NCBI RefSeq assembly: GCF_008727865.1
Contig: NZ_VTWU01000002.1
Coordinates: forward strand, 682,001-746,000
DNA: 64,000 nt
Direction of reading: 5' to 3'
From: Hymenobacter busanensis
GTDB taxonomy: Bacteria; Bacteroidota; Bacteroidia; Cytophagales; Hymenobacteraceae
This document shows, piece by piece, positions 29,681 through 43,490 of the stretch. Position 1 is the stretch's first letter; every line of letters starts with the position of its first letter. The translations under genes were made by a program, and so were the position numbers. The notes below the pieces were generated by a model, which made no database searches, was not told where the DNA came from, and was given only the letters and a program-made list of their open reading frames with translations.

Positions 29681-29959
29681 CTAATCCGCCGCCTGCAAGG
29701 TGACCGGCCCAAAGTCGGCGCAACGGCTGAGCACGTAGCCCAGTACCTCCAGGCTGGCGCGGCTGCGGCTGTAGTCGCAGTAGTATAGGCCGTACTCGGC
29801 TCTTTGCAGCTCAGCATCGGGCATACCAGCCAAGCTGCCCGTACCGCGGTATTCATACCGGCCTAACTCGTCGCAGTGGTCAAAGTGTGGGGCTTTGCGC
29901 AGGATGGCAGCAGCCTGATCAGCCGTCATTGAACAAACGATGCGGTACTCATAGCCCAT
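29681..29959 (-). CDS. Small unknown protein
   Basis: A 92-aa soluble protein starting MGYEYRIVCSMTADQAAAIL, with no signal peptide and no membrane segment. It has an acidic, aromatic composition with six cysteines at most (HFDHCDELGRYEYRG; YYCDYSR). I do not recognise a family. A second in-frame ATG at 29974 gives five more residues. It follows the methyltransferase by 68 bp on the same strand and is followed by a strong terminator, which supports it being expressed. Confidence 0.6.
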   Translation of the reverse strand: MGYEYRIVCSMTADQAAAILRKAPHFDHCDELGRYEYRGTGSLAGMPDAELQRAEYGLYYCDYSRSRASLEVLGYVLSRCADFGPVTLQAAD

Positions 29960-30027
29960 TTCTATCAGACACATTACCTTGCTATGTAACCTTATTTACC
30001 AAAAGCCGCAGTTGATATACAAGTTTA

Positions 30028-30771
30028 CTACTTGTGTATTTTGCCAGCCCGTAGGAATATCGGGAAACGCACTTCCCGCTTGTCTTTGCCCCACAGCTCC
30101 CGCAGCGGCTGCTCAATCTGCCGTAGCGGCTCCTCTCCTACTTCCGTCCGATAGCGCTGCACGCTGCTCCACGTCTGCAAATAACGCAGAAACCGTTCAG
30201 CATCCCAGCTTTGCCGCTCCTCAAAATCGTGCAGCTGCATGTCGACGAATGGAAACGGAATGCGAGCAAACCGGTCGTCGATGTGGCGGCGGTTCTCGTC
30301 CCAATACGGCCCGACAATGTCAGTATAGAAGTGCTGCACGAGTGCGTCAATATCAGCGTTGACTTGGACCAGCCCATAGCCCCACTCGGCAATGGTGGCG
30401 CCGGGCCGGGCCACGCGCCGGGCTTCGCGATGGAACGCGTCGGCATCGAACCAGTGCAGGGCTTGTGCTACGGTTATCAGGTCGAAGCTGTCGGCGGCGA
30501 ATGGTGTTTGCTCGGCTCTGCTGACGCGGTAATTGATATTCGGCTTTGGCGCAGCCTGCGCTAATTGCTGCTCACTTATGTCGGTGGCTTCCACACGAGC
30601 AAAGTATTCGGCTAGGTCGCTGGCTACTTGTCCGTTCCCGGTGCCGCAGTCCCATGCGGCTTCCCGTCCGGGCGTAATGGACAGCAAGAACTCGTAAAGC
30701 GCCGGTGGATAGGTGATGCGAAACTGCGCGTACTGGGCGGCGTGGCCGGAGAAACGGTCTAGTGGCTGCAT
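30028..30771 (-). CDS. Class I SAM-dependent methyltransferase
   Basis: A 247-aa cytoplasmic methyltransferase of unknown substrate. It begins MQPLDRFSGHAAQYAQFR, a beginning common to the trans-aconitate/UbiE-like Methyltransf_11 proteins. Motif I is AAWDCGTGNGQVASDL (residues about 39-54); the acidic loop is VEATDISEQQL; motif with DLITVAQALHWFD follows. The frame is open to a TTG at 30786, but ATG 30771 avoids a hairpin. An unrelated metabolic or quinone methyltransferase are both possible. Confidence 0.85.
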   Translation of the reverse strand: MQPLDRFSGHAAQYAQFRITYPPALYEFLLSITPGREAAWDCGTGNGQVASDLAEYFARVEATDISEQQLAQAAPKPNINYRVSRAEQTPFAADSFDLITVAQALHWFDADAFHREARRVARPGATIAEWGYGLVQVNADIDALVQHFYTDIVGPYWDENRRHIDDRFARIPFPFVDMQLHDFEERQSWDAERFLRYLQTWSSVQRYRTEVGEEPLRQIEQPLRELWGKDKREVRFPIFLRAGKIHK

Positions 30772-30784
30772 AAACGGGAACAGC

Positions 30785-30815
30785 AAGGGCCACAGGCGTT
30801 GCTGCCGTGGCCCTT
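30785..30815 (-). promoter_or_regulatory. Hairpin between the DUF3467 gene and the methyltransferase
   Basis: AAGGGCCAC and GTGGCCCTT (30785-30793 and 30807-30815) form a 9-bp stem with a 13-nt loop. No T-tract follows on the minus strand, so it may be a 3'-end stabiliser or weak attenuator. Confidence 0.4.
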
Positions 30816-30843
30816 TAATAATATCATTCTCAAAAAGGAAGCC

Positions 30844-31176
30844 TTACGCCTCCCCCATCGTGCCGCTGAAGTTCATCGGGAAGCTGGGCATGTCGCCTTG
30901 CACCTTCACCGGGCCGAAGCTCCGTTCGTACCGCTCGATGTTGTCGGCCAGCGCCGACAGGAGCCGCTTGGCATGCTCGGGCGTAATAACCACGCGGGCT
31001 TTCACCTTGGCTTTGGGCAGGCCGGGCATCAGGCGAATGAAGTCGATGACGAACTCGCTGCTGCTGTGCGCAATCATGGCCAGGTTGGCGTACTCGCCTT
31101 CGGCAATGTCTTCGGAGAGTTCGATATTGATTTGCTGCTGTTCTTCGGGAATAGGTTGGGGCGGTTGTTGGCTCAT
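30844..31176 (-). CDS. DUF3467 domain protein
   Basis: A 110-aa protein: after an N-terminal Pro/Gln-rich start (MSQQPPQPIPEEQQQINIEL) comes the DUF3467 core YANLAMIAHSSSEFVIDFIR, then KARVVITPEHAKRLLSALAD and a C-terminal FGPVK. The function of the family is not known to me. From memory it often lies directly after rpoC in Bacteroidota, as here (182 bp and a terminator between). The longer frame to 31266 is rejected because the conserved start is at 31176. Confidence 0.9.
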   Translation of the reverse strand: MSQQPPQPIPEEQQQINIELSEDIAEGEYANLAMIAHSSSEFVIDFIRLMPGLPKAKVKARVVITPEHAKRLLSALADNIERYERSFGPVKVQGDMPSFPMNFSGTMGEA

Positions 31177-31287
31177 GCTTGTAGCGCAAACTTTTAGTTC
31201 GCGTAGTGTTGAACAGAATCTGTTGACTTGCGGCGGTAATACGCGAGCTGAAAGGTCGCGCTGCATACCGCACCGCTAAAAGTAGGC

Positions 31288-31328
31288 AGAAAAAGAAAAG
31301 CCCGCCGGAATTGCTTCCGGCGGGCTTC
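31288..31328 (-). terminator. Terminator after rpoC
   Basis: AAGCCCGCCGGAA and TTCCGGCGGGCTT (31298-31310 and 31315-31327) form a 13-bp perfect stem with a 4-nt loop; minus-strand TTCTTTTTC follows. Confidence 0.93.
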
Positions 31329-31358
31329 CCTACTTAATCAGCCTAAGCGGCCGGCCAA

Positions 31359-35702
<4,344 letters not shown>

Positions 35703-36037
35703 GTTGCTTGTTTATTAAGCTGTTAGCTTGTTGCTGTTCACTGCCTGCTTCCTTGCAGCTGCCCGTAGGCAATACCGCAGAAATTCAGAACAGCTCGACT
35801 CACGTAAAAGTGCTCTGCGGGTCGGATAGGTACGCCGCGCAGTAGGTTTCATCGGGTCTGAGGGTGAAGTCCGGTTGACTTCATCGAATGGCTGGTTGAT
35901 GACTTTTCAGGCGGTGTTTGTTGTCCTGACCATATCTCGGAACAACACCCGAAAAGCATGTCGCGCAGCCGCTCGCAGTATGCACGAAATGGTTGCCGAC
36001 GCCCGCAGGCACCAGCAACCATCTCTATGCAGCTTTA
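35703..36037 (-). other. 335-bp rpoB-rpoC intergenic region with hairpins
   Basis: No open reading frame here looks real. Two clear inverted repeats: TGAAGTC/GACTTCA (35865-35871 and 35877-35883, 5-nt loop) and ATGGTTGC/GCAACCAT (35989-35996 and 36015-36022, with an inner GCC/GGC pair). The second lies just after the rpoB stop. No T-tract and no clear TAnnTTTG box is present. Bacterial rpoB and rpoC are usually a few to about 100 bp apart, so the length itself is notable. Confidence 0.6.
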
Positions 36038-39000
36038 TTAGTCCAGCGTGATTTCCAGGGCCAGACCACGCAGCTCGTGAATGAGCACGTTGAACGACTC
36101 GGGAATATTCGGCTTGGGCAACACGTCGCCCTTCACGATGGCTTCGTAGGCTTTGGCACGGCCAATCACGTCGTCCGACTTCACCGTCAGGATTTCCTGC
36201 AGGATGTTCGAAGCGCCGAAGGCTTCCAAAGCCCATACTTCCATTTCGCCGAAGCGCTGGCCACCGAACTGCGCCTTACCACCCAGCGGCTGCTGCGTGA
36301 TGAGCGAGTACGGACCGATGGAACGGGCGTGCATCTTATCGTCGACTAGGTGACCGAGTTTGAGCATGTAAATCACGCCCACGGTTACTGGCTGGTCGAA
36401 ACGGTCGCCAGAGAGGCCGTCGTGCAGGTACGCACGACCCCAATCCGGCAGGCCGGCGTCGGTCAGTTCCTTGGCCACTTCTTCTTCGGTACCACCGTCG
36501 AAGATGGGCGTCGAGTACTTGCGGCCCAGCTTGAGGCCGGCCCAGCCCAGTACCGTTTCGTAGATCTGACCGATGTTCATGCGGCTCGGTACACCCAGCG
36601 GGTTGAGCACGATGTCCATCGGGGTGCCGTCGGGCAGGAAGGGCATGTCCTCATCGCGCACGATACGTGCTACGACTCCTTTGTTACCGTGGCGACCGGC
36701 CATCTTGTCCCCCACCTTCAGCTTGCGCTTCTTGGCGATGTACACTTTGGCCAGCTGCACGATGCCGGCGGGCAGCTCGTCGCCTACTTCCAGCGTGAAA
36801 CGGTCGCGCTTGAAGCGGGCCGTTACGATGTTGCGGCGCTTGGTGTAGTTCTTCACCAGCTCCACGAGCATGCTGTTCACCTTCTCGTCGGCGGTCCACC
36901 CTTCCAGGATCAAATCCTTGAACATGTTGACCTCCTCCGGCACGGCGTAGTTGCTCTCGTCCTTGTAGGGGTTCTTGTCGGGGAACAAGGCTTCCGTGAT
37001 GTTCTTCTTCCCGAATTTTACGCCCTTGCTCAGGATTTCGTCACCGAAGCGGTGCTTCACGCCTTGCGACGTTTTGCCTTCCAGCAACTGCACCAGCTTC
37101 TCCACCATCACCGTTTTCACGCCACGCAGCTCAGCGGCGTAGCGGTCCTTCAGCTCCTCTACTTCGCGCTTCGACTTGGCCCGCAGGTTCTTGTCCTTCT
37201 TGGGACGCGAGAACAGCTTCGTCTCGATAACGACACCCTGCAAAGAGGGCGGCGCTTTGAGCGAGGCATCTTTCACGTCGCCAGCCTTGTCGCCGAAGAT
37301 GGCTCGCAGCAGCTTCTCTTCCGGAGTCGGGTCGGTCTCGCCCTTCGGCGTGATCTTACCGATCAGAATGTCGCCTTCGCGTACTTCCGCACCGATACGG
37401 ATGATGCCGTTCTCATCGAGGTTGCGTACGGCTTCCTCGCTCACGTTCGGAATTTCCGAGGTCAGCTCTTCTTCGCCGCGCTTGGTTTCGCGTACTTCCA
37501 GCTCAAACTCTTCGATGTGAATCGAAGTGAAGATGTCGTCGCGGACCACCTTCTCCGAAATAACGATGGCATCCTCGAAGTTGTAACCCTGCCACGGCAT
37601 AAATGCCACCTGCATGTTACGACCCAGGGCCAGCTCACCGCCTTCGGTAGCATAGCCTTCGCACAACGGCTGGCCTTTCTCAACCCGGTCACCGCGTTTC
37701 ACGATGGGGCTCAGGTTGATGCAGGTATCTTGGTTGGTGCGACGGAATTTGATCAAATCGTACGTAATACGCTCGGCGTCGAAGCTCACGAGGATGTCTT
37801 CGGCGGAAAGGTCGTACTTCACGATGATCTTGTTGGCATCGACGTAGTCGATGACGCCGGGACCTTCGGCTACTACCAAGGCGCGCGAGTCGATGGCTAC
37901 GCGGCCTTCGAGGCCGGTACCCACAATCGGAGCCTGCGGACGCAACAGCGGCACGGCCTGACGTTGCATGTTCGAGCCCATCAGTGCGCGGTTGGCGTCG
38001 TCGTGCTCCAGGAACGGAATCATCGAGGCAGCCACCGACACAATCTGGTTCGGTGCAATGTCCATATAGGTGTACTCGGTCGGCTCTACCACCGGGAAGT
38101 CACCTTCGAAACGACCTTTCACGCGGTCCGACAGGAAGTTGCCGTTGTCATCGAGGCGGGCGTTGGCCTGCGCGATGTGGTGGGTGTCTTCCTCCTCAGC
38201 CGTCAGGTACTTCACGTTCTCGCTCATATCTACCGTGCCGTTTTCCACGGTGCGGTAGGGCGTCTCGATGAAGCCCATCGAGTTGACGCGGGCGTGCACG
38301 CACAGCGACGAAATCAGACCGATGTTCGGGCCTTCCGGCGTTTCAATAGTGCAGAGGCGGCCGTAGTGCGTGTAGTGTACGTCACGTACTTCGAAACCAG
38401 CCCGCTCGCGCGATAGACCGCCCGGCCCGAGCGCCGATACGCGACGCTTGTGCGTCACCTCAGCTAGCGGGTTGGTTTGGTCCATGAACTGCGACAACTG
38501 GTTGGTGCCGAAGAACGAGTTGATAACCGACGACAGCGTGCGGGCGTTGATCAGGTCAACGGGCTTGAAGTCCTCGTTGTCGCGCACGTTCATGCGCTCC
38601 TTGATGGTACGCGCCATACGGGCCAAGCCCACGCCAAACTGGGCGTAAAGCTGCTCGCCCACGGTGCGCACACGGCGGTTCGACAAGTGGTCAATGTCAT
38701 CGACCACGGCCTTCGAGTTGATCAGGCCGATCAGGTACTTCACGATGAGGACGATGTCCTCGTTGGTCAGTACGCGGGCTTCCCAGTTCTTGTCGAGGCC
38801 CAGCTTCTTGTTGATGCGGTAACGGCCAACGTCGCCGAGGTCGTAACGCTTATCCGAGAAGAACAGCTTCTGGATGATGTCACGCGCGGTTTCTTCGTCG
38901 GGCGCTTCCGTGTTGCGGAGCTGGCGGTAAATCTGCTCTACAGCTTCCTTCTCCGAGTTGGAATTGTCCTTCTGGAGGGTGTTGTAGATAATGGCGAAGT

Positions 39001-39922
39001 CAGCAATGTTGACGTTTTCGCGGTGCAGGATGATGGACTTCACGCCCGAATCCACGATGGTGTCGATGTCCTCGTCCTCAACGGTCGAGTCACGTTCCAA
39101 CAGCACCTCGTTGCGGTCAATCGAAACCACCTCGCCGGTGTCCTCGTCTACGAAGTCTTCCGTCCAAGTGCGCAGCACGCGGGCAGCCAGCTTGCGGCCA
39201 ACTACCTTCTTGAGAGTTTTCTTGTCGGCTTTCACCTCTTCCGACAGCCCGAACAGGTCGAGAATATCTTTGTCGGTGCCGTAGCCGATGGCACGCAGCA
39301 ACGTGGTAACTGGGAATTTCTTCTTCCGGTCGATGTAGGCGTACATCACGTTGTTCACGTCCGTGGCGAATTCAATCCACGAACCCTTAAACGGAATAAT
39401 ACGGGCCGAATACAGCTTCGTGCCGTTGGTGTGCTTGCTCTGGGCAAAGAACACGCCCGGCGAACGGTGCAGCTGGGATACGATAACCCGCTCGGCGCCG
39501 TTAATTACGAAGGAACCCTTCTCCGTCATGTAGGGAATGTTCCCGAGGAACACTTCCTGCTCGATGGTTTCGAAGTCCTCGTTATCGGCGTCGTTGCACA
39601 GCAGGCGCAACTTGGCTTTCAGCGGTACCGAGTACGTCAGGCCACGGTCGATGCACTCGTCAACCGAGTACTTGGGCGGATCGACGTGGTAATCCATGAA
39701 CTGCAGCACGAAGTTTTCGCGCGAGTCCGAAATCGGGAAGTTCTCGGCAAACACCTTGAACAAGCCCTCATCCGTACGATTTTCGGCGGCCGTCTCGAGC
39801 TGAAAGAAATCCTGGAACGACTGCAACTGTACGTCCAAGAAATCCGGATACTCAATAACCTTCTTAATCTTGGCGAAGTTGATCCGCTCCTCGGCCGAAG
39901 CCGTTTTCTTGCGTGTAGCCAA
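36038..39922 (-). CDS. rpoB: RNA polymerase beta subunit, TTG start
   Basis: The 1294-aa catalytic subunit carries the rifampicin region [19 protein letters not shown] and [20 protein letters not shown], the [10 protein letters not shown] segment and, near the C-terminus, [20 protein letters not shown]. The predicted start is TTG ([20 protein letters not shown]); an in-frame TAA lies five codons upstream and no ATG is close downstream, so TTG is the likely start. The rplL terminator lies between rplL and rpoB, so rpoB probably also has its own promoter, which I could not identify. Confidence 0.98.
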   Translation of the reverse strand: MATRKKTASAEERINFAKIKKVIEYPDFLDVQLQSFQDFFQLETAAENRTDEGLFKVFAENFPISDSRENFVLQFMDYHVDPPKYSVDECIDRGLTYSVPLKAKLRLLCNDADNEDFETIEQEVFLGNIPYMTEKGSFVINGAERVIVSQLHRSPGVFFAQSKHTNGTKLYSARIIPFKGSWIEFATDVNNVMYAYIDRKKKFPVTTLLRAIGYGTDKDILDLFGLSEEVKADKKTLKKVVGRKLAARVLRTWTEDFVDEDTGEVVSIDRNEVLLERDSTVEDEDIDTIVDSGVKSIILHRENVNIADFAIIYNTLQKDNSNSEKEAVEQIYRQLRNTEAPDEETARDIIQKLFFSDKRYDLGDVGRYRINKKLGLDKNWEARVLTNEDIVLIVKYLIGLINSKAVVDDIDHLSNRRVRTVGEQLYAQFGVGLARMARTIKERMNVRDNEDFKPVDLINARTLSSVINSFFGTNQLSQFMDQTNPLAEVTHKRRVSALGPGGLSRERAGFEVRDVHYTHYGRLCTIETPEGPNIGLISSLCVHARVNSMGFIETPYRTVENGTVDMSENVKYLTAEEEDTHHIAQANARLDDNGNFLSDRVKGRFEGDFPVVEPTEYTYMDIAPNQIVSVAASMIPFLEHDDANRALMGSNMQRQAVPLLRPQAPIVGTGLEGRVAIDSRALVVAEGPGVIDYVDANKIIVKYDLSAEDILVSFDAERITYDLIKFRRTNQDTCINLSPIVKRGDRVEKGQPLCEGYATEGGELALGRNMQVAFMPWQGYNFEDAIVISEKVVRDDIFTSIHIEEFELEVRETKRGEEELTSEIPNVSEEAVRNLDENGIIRIGAEVREGDILIGKITPKGETDPTPEEKLLRAIFGDKAGDVKDASLKAPPSLQGVVIETKLFSRPKKDKNLRAKSKREVEELKDRYAAELRGVKTVMVEKLVQLLEGKTSQGVKHRFGDEILSKGVKFGKKNITEALFPDKNPYKDESNYAVPEEVNMFKDLILEGWTADEKVNSMLVELVKNYTKRRNIVTARFKRDRFTLEVGDELPAGIVQLAKVYIAKKRKLKVGDKMAGRHGNKGVVARIVRDEDMPFLPDGTPMDIVLNPLGVPSRMNIGQIYETVLGWAGLKLGRKYSTPIFDGGTEEEVAKELTDAGLPDWGRAYLHDGLSGDRFDQPVTVGVIYMLKLGHLVDDKMHARSIGPYSLITQQPLGGKAQFGGQRFGEMEVWALEAFGASNILQEILTVKSDDVIGRAKAYEAIVKGDVLPKPNIPESFNVLIHELRGLALEITLD

Positions 39923-40044
39923 CGTGTAAGGGGGTTAAAATGACAAAGGGTGGTACTCTGCAAACTTTGCGTAGCTTCTACGCGTAGACGCGCGAAAACG
40001 CCCCTAAGGGCGAGGAAACCGCGTTCAGCAAAGTTCGTAGGCTA

Positions 40045-40080
40045 CAAACAGGAAAAGACCTGACTTAGTTGCCAGGCCTT
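40045..40080 (-). terminator. Terminator or attenuator between rplL and rpoB
   Basis: On the minus strand AAGGCCTG (40080-40073) pairs with CAGGTCTT (40062-40055), one G-U pair, 10-nt loop, followed by TTCCTG. Many bacteria have a partial terminator at this place to reduce rpoBC transcription relative to rplL. Confidence 0.65.
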
Positions 40081-40177
40081 CTCCATGCTTGTTGGGCGGG
40101 TTGAAACGGAAACGGCTGACGCAATGTCACCGGTAACCGCGGGGTCCGTCCGATGAAGCAGGTGGGTGGGAGGTTAA

Positions 40178-40558
40178 TTACTTAACCTCTACTTCAGCAC
40201 CAGCTTCTTCCAGTTGCTTCTTCAGCGAGTCAGCCTCGTCCTTAGCAACACCTTCTTTCAGGGGCTTCGGAGCGCCGTCAACCAGTTCTTTGGCTTCCTT
40301 CAGGCCCAGGCCGGTCAGGTCTTTCACCAGCTTCACTACAGCCAGTTTCTGAGCGCCAGCGGCTTTCAGGATTACGTCGAACGAGGTCTTCTCCTCGGGA
40401 GCCTCAGCAGCAGCGCCAGCGCCACCACCAGCCATCATTACCGGAGCAGCAGCTGCCGGCTCGATGCCGTACTCGTCCTTCAGGATACCAGCCAGTTCGT
40501 TAACTTCTTTAACGGTCAGGCTAACGAGCTGCTCTGCAAATGCTTTCAAATCTGCCAT
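40178..40558 (-). CDS. rplL: Ribosomal protein L7/L12
   Basis: Stalk protein that recruits elongation factors, present in several copies per ribosome. The 126-aa protein has the N-terminal dimer domain ([20 protein letters not shown]), an Ala/Gly-rich hinge ([20 protein letters not shown]) and the C-terminal domain [20 protein letters not shown]. 60 bp after rplJ. Confidence 0.98.
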   Translation of the reverse strand: MADLKAFAEQLVSLTVKEVNELAGILKDEYGIEPAAAAPVMMAGGGAGAAAEAPEEKTSFDVILKAAGAQKLAVVKLVKDLTGLGLKEAKELVDGAPKPLKEGVAKDEADSLKKQLEEAGAEVEVK

Positions 40559-40618
40559 TTTGCAAAAAAATTTGGGGGTGTTGTTGAAAACGATTGAATG
40601 AATAAAAGAGAGCAGCGG

Positions 40619-41173
40619 TTAGCCTGCGGCCTCTTCTTTTTCCGAAAGGGTTTTGAGGATGCCAGCCAGTTTGTTGCCGCCGCTCGACAGAGCAGAAATA
40701 ACATTCTTGGCGGGCGACTGGAGCAGACCGATGATTTCACCGATGAGTTCCTGCTTGCCTTTGATGGTGGCCAGCGTTTCGAGCTGGTTGGCACCTACGA
40801 ACAGGTCGCTGTCGAGGTAAGCGCCTTTCAGCGCCGGCTTCGGCTCTACGTTCTTGCCGTAGTTCTGCGACTTGTAGAAATCCTTCAGCAGCTTGGCAGG
40901 AGCCGAGCCCGACTCTTTCGAGAACAGGATGCCCGACTGGCCTTTCAGGGCTGCGTCCAGCTCGGCGGTGTCGCCCGAGAGGCGGTCCAGCGCTTTGCGG
41001 ATCAGGGTGTTCTTGTAGACCTTGTATTCCATGCCGCGCGTGTAGCACAGGCGACGGAATTCGTTGATCTTCGCCACGGTCATGCCCGAGGCATCCGTGA
41101 GGTAGAAGAAGCTGTATTCGCCGAACTTTTCGGCCAGCTCATCTACGAGGGCGTATTTTTCTTCCTTCGTCAT
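40619..41173 (-). CDS. rplJ: Ribosomal protein L10
   Basis: Base of the L7/L12 stalk. The 184 residues begin MTKEEKYALVDELAEKFGEY and include YKVYKNTLIRKALD and the C-terminal helix (ISALSSGGNKLAGILKTLSE) that binds L12 dimers. 14 bp after rplA, so there is no room for a separate L10 leader of the E. coli type. Confidence 0.97.
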   Translation of the reverse strand: MTKEEKYALVDELAEKFGEYSFFYLTDASGMTVAKINEFRRLCYTRGMEYKVYKNTLIRKALDRLSGDTAELDAALKGQSGILFSKESGSAPAKLLKDFYKSQNYGKNVEPKPALKGAYLDSDLFVGANQLETLATIKGKQELIGEIIGLLQSPAKNVISALSSGGNKLAGILKTLSEKEEAAG

Positions 41174-41187
41174 GATCAGGCGCGTTA

Positions 41188-41886
41188 TTATTTGGCGGAG
41201 TTAACCGAGGTATCAACCGGTACACCCGGGCTCATCGTGCTCGAAAGCGTGATGCTCTTGATGTAGGTACCCTTGGCCGACGAAGGCTTCAGACGCTGCA
41301 AGGTCTGGATCAGCTCCAGTGCGTTTTCAGCGAGTTTGTCTTCACCGAACGACACTTTGCCAACCGAGGTGTGAATGATGCCGGTTTTGTCAACTTTGAA
41401 GTCGATTTTACCTGCCTTCACTTCCTGCACAGCCTTGGCTACGTCCGTGGTTACGGTGCCCGACTTCGGGTTCGGCATCAGGCCACGCGGACCCAATACG
41501 CGGCCCAGACGGCCAACCTTAGCCATTACGGCCGGCATCGTGATGATTACGTCGATGTCGGTCCAACCTTTCTCGATCTTGGCGATGTAGTCGTCCAGAC
41601 CTACGAAATCGGCACCAGCAGCCGTAGCTTCGGCTTCTTTGTCCGGGGTCACGAGGGCCAGAACGCGTACCGTTTTGCCGGTGCCGTGGGGCAGCGTAGC
41701 AACGCCACGTACCATCTGGTCGGCTTTGCGGGGGTCAACACCTAGGCGCACGTCGATGTCAACCGAGGCATCAAACTTGGTGAAGGTGATTTCCTTTACC
41801 ACTTTGGCCGCGTCCTGCAACGAGCGTACTTCCGTCAGGTCGAACTTGGCAAGGGCTTCCTTGCGCTTTTTGCTCACTTTTGCCAT
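41188..41886 (-). CDS. rplA: Ribosomal protein L1
   Basis: L1-stalk protein that moves deacylated tRNA out of the E site; in E. coli it represses the L11 operon. The 232-aa protein contains [20 protein letters not shown] and the signature [20 protein letters not shown]. 12 bp after rplK. Confidence 0.98.
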   Translation of the reverse strand: MAKVSKKRKEALAKFDLTEVRSLQDAAKVVKEITFTKFDASVDIDVRLGVDPRKADQMVRGVATLPHGTGKTVRVLALVTPDKEAEATAAGADFVGLDDYIAKIEKGWTDIDVIITMPAVMAKVGRLGRVLGPRGLMPNPKSGTVTTDVAKAVQEVKAGKIDFKVDKTGIIHTSVGKVSFGEDKLAENALELIQTLQRLKPSSAKGTYIKSITLSSTMSPGVPVDTSVNSAK

Positions 41887-41898
41887 GGTCGTAGCCGA

Positions 41899-42342
41899 TT
41901 ACTTGGTGAGGGGGCTTTCGCCCGTAATGGTGATGCCCATGCTGCGAGCGGTGCCAGCTACGAGGCTCATGGCCGACTCGATCTTGAAGGCGTTCAAGTC
42001 GGGCATTTTCGTTTCGGCAATTTGGCGGACTTGGTCCCAGGTCACCGAGCCAACTTTGTTACGGTTGGGCTCTTTCGAGCCGCTTTGCAGTTTCGCTGCT
42101 TCCATGAGCAGGATCGGCGCGGGCGGCGTCTTGATGACAAAGTCAAACGACTTGTCAGTGTACATGGTGATGAGAACAGGTAACACTTGGCCGGCTTTAT
42201 CCTGGGTGCGAGCGTTGAACTGCTTGCAGAATTCCATGATGTTCAAGCCCTTTGATCCAAGCGCAGGTCCAATCGGCGGGGCAGGGTTAGCCGCGCCTCC
42301 CTTTACCTGAAGTTTCAGGTAACCTCTGATTTCCTTGGCCAT
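41899..42342 (-). CDS. rplK: Ribosomal protein L11
   Basis: GTPase-centre protein. The 147-aa protein begins [20 protein letters not shown] and has [20 protein letters not shown] and QTGSKEPNR-like [20 protein letters not shown]. It is separated from nusG by 113 bp that hold two inverted repeats. Confidence 0.98.
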   Translation of the reverse strand: MAKEIRGYLKLQVKGGAANPAPPIGPALGSKGLNIMEFCKQFNARTQDKAGQVLPVLITMYTDKSFDFVIKTPPAPILLMEAAKLQSGSKEPNRNKVGSVTWDQVRQIAETKMPDLNAFKIESAMSLVAGTARSMGITITGESPLTK

Positions 42343-42363
42343 TTGGGTTGGTTAAAGGTCGAC

Positions 42364-42437
42364 ATTAGGTGGCGCCTAATGCCGGTTCGAAAATGCTCCT
42401 ATGGAAGCAACCGCCAATCTGGAGCCCCGGCTGGCGG
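42364..42437 (-). promoter_or_regulatory. Two hairpins between nusG and rplK
   Basis: ATTAGG/CCTAAT (42364-42369 and 42375-42380) and CCGCCA/TGGCGG (42411-42416 and 42432-42437, with inner GAGCC/GGCT pairing) lie directly upstream of rplK. This is where L1 binds the L11-L1 message in E. coli; the role here is inference. Confidence 0.4.
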
Positions 42438-42455
42438 CCGTACTTGTAACAGTGT

Positions 42456-43016
42456 CTATACTTCCTTTTCGACCTGCGTGTAGCTCAGCTCTACGGGCTG
42501 GGCGCGGCCGAAAATCTTGACAATCACGTTCAGCTTCTTGCGCTCCTCGAACACTTCGTTTACCGTGCCCGAGAATCCGTTGAACGGACCGTCGATAACC
42601 TTCACCGTTTCGTTTACCACGAAAGGCACCTCAAGCGTGGCGGTCTGCTCTTCCGTTTCATCCACGATGCCCAGGATGCGGTTTACTTCGCTCATGCGCA
42701 GCGGAACGGGCTTAGTGTTGGCGGTTTTGCCCTCCTTGTCGCTGAGGAAGCCCAACACCCCAGGCGTGCTGGTTATGATGTGGTCAACCTCACCGTGCGT
42801 CAGATCGGCGTGGATCAGGATGTAACCTGGAAAAAAGCTACGCTCACGCACTCGCTTTTTACCGTTACGCATCTCGTACACCTTCTCGGCCGGAATCAGC
42901 ACCTGCGGCACCAATTCATCAAGGCCGTGGCGGTGAATCTCGGTTTCGAGGTACTGCTTGGCTTTCTTCTCTTGTCCGCTCACCGAGCGCACCACGTACC
43001 ACTTCAATTCTCCCAT
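42456..43016 (-). CDS. nusG: Transcription factor NusG
   Basis: Binds RNA polymerase to affect pausing, Rho termination and transcription-translation coupling. The 186-aa protein has the NGN domain (KWYVVRSVSGQEKKAKQYLE, RSFFPGYILIHADLTHGEVD) and the KOW domain VKVIDGPFNGFSGTVNEVFE. 21 bp after secE. Confidence 0.98.
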   Translation of the reverse strand: MGELKWYVVRSVSGQEKKAKQYLETEIHRHGLDELVPQVLIPAEKVYEMRNGKKRVRERSFFPGYILIHADLTHGEVDHIITSTPGVLGFLSDKEGKTANTKPVPLRMSEVNRILGIVDETEEQTATLEVPFVVNETVKVIDGPFNGFSGTVNEVFEERKKLNVIVKIFGRAQPVELSYTQVEKEV

Positions 43017-43037
43017 CGTAGTATACTAAGGCTGGGA

Positions 43038-43232
43038 CTAGCGGAACGAATTGTAGAAGGCCTTCAAGAGCGACTCAAACGTCACGTCCATCACGCCAAC
43101 GACGGCGGCAAACACCAGCGAACCGATAAGTACTAGGCCGGCACTCTTCTGCAGTTCGTCGAAAGTGGGCCACGTGGTCTTGTAGCGCATCTCCTCGACG
43201 GTGTCGCGGAAGTATTTCGTCAGCTTGTCCAT
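43038..43232 (-). CDS. secE: Preprotein translocase subunit SecE
   Basis: Short single-span SecE: 64 residues, amphipathic N-terminal part DTVEEMRYKTTWPTFDELQK and one transmembrane helix SAGLVLIGSLVFAAVVGVMD. It clamps SecY in the Sec channel. It lies in the standard tRNA-Trp-secE-nusG order. Confidence 0.96.
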   Translation of the reverse strand: MDKLTKYFRDTVEEMRYKTTWPTFDELQKSAGLVLIGSLVFAAVVGVMDVTFESLLKAFYNSFR

Positions 43233-43302
43233 GATTGATGTGCCGGTTGACGGATTGGGGCAAAAGCAGTGGCTGCGGGTACAGCCACCTGAAAAGGATC
43301 AG

Positions 43303-43373
43303 CACGGGCGGAGAGATTCGAACTCCCATCAAAGGTTTTGGAGACCTCTATTCTACCCTTGAACTACGCCCGT
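43303..43373 (-). tRNA. tRNA-Trp (CCA)
   Basis: Acceptor ACGGGCG/CGCCCGT, D stem GTTC/GAAT, anticodon loop CTCCAAA with anticodon CCA, T loop with GGAGTTCGAATCTCTCC-type sequence. 3' CCA is not encoded. It lies 70 bp before secE, the usual Bacteroidota place. Confidence 0.96.
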
Positions 43374-43412
43374 GTAAGCGCTCCAATTCAAACAGGGGTT
43401 TGAACGGGACTG

Positions 43413-43442
43413 CAAATGTAGGGAACTGTTTAGACAAAACAA
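43413..43442 (-). promoter_or_regulatory. Promoter of tRNA-Trp-secE-nusG-rplKAJL
   Basis: Minus-strand TTG (43442-43440), 19 bp, TACATTTG (43420-43413): a perfect match to TTG-N19-TAnnTTTG. The TTG is inside the T-rich tail of the tuf terminator. Confidence 0.82.
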
Positions 43443-43472
43443 ATCCGGCCCCGAAAAAATCGGAGCCGGATT
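43432..43472 (-). terminator. Terminator after tuf
   Basis: AATCCGGC and GCCGGATT (43442-43449 and 43465-43472) form an 8-bp stem, extended by inner CCG/CGG pairing, followed on the minus strand by TGTTTTGTC. Confidence 0.85.
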
Positions 43473-43490
43473 GTCTTGACTCAGCGGTAA

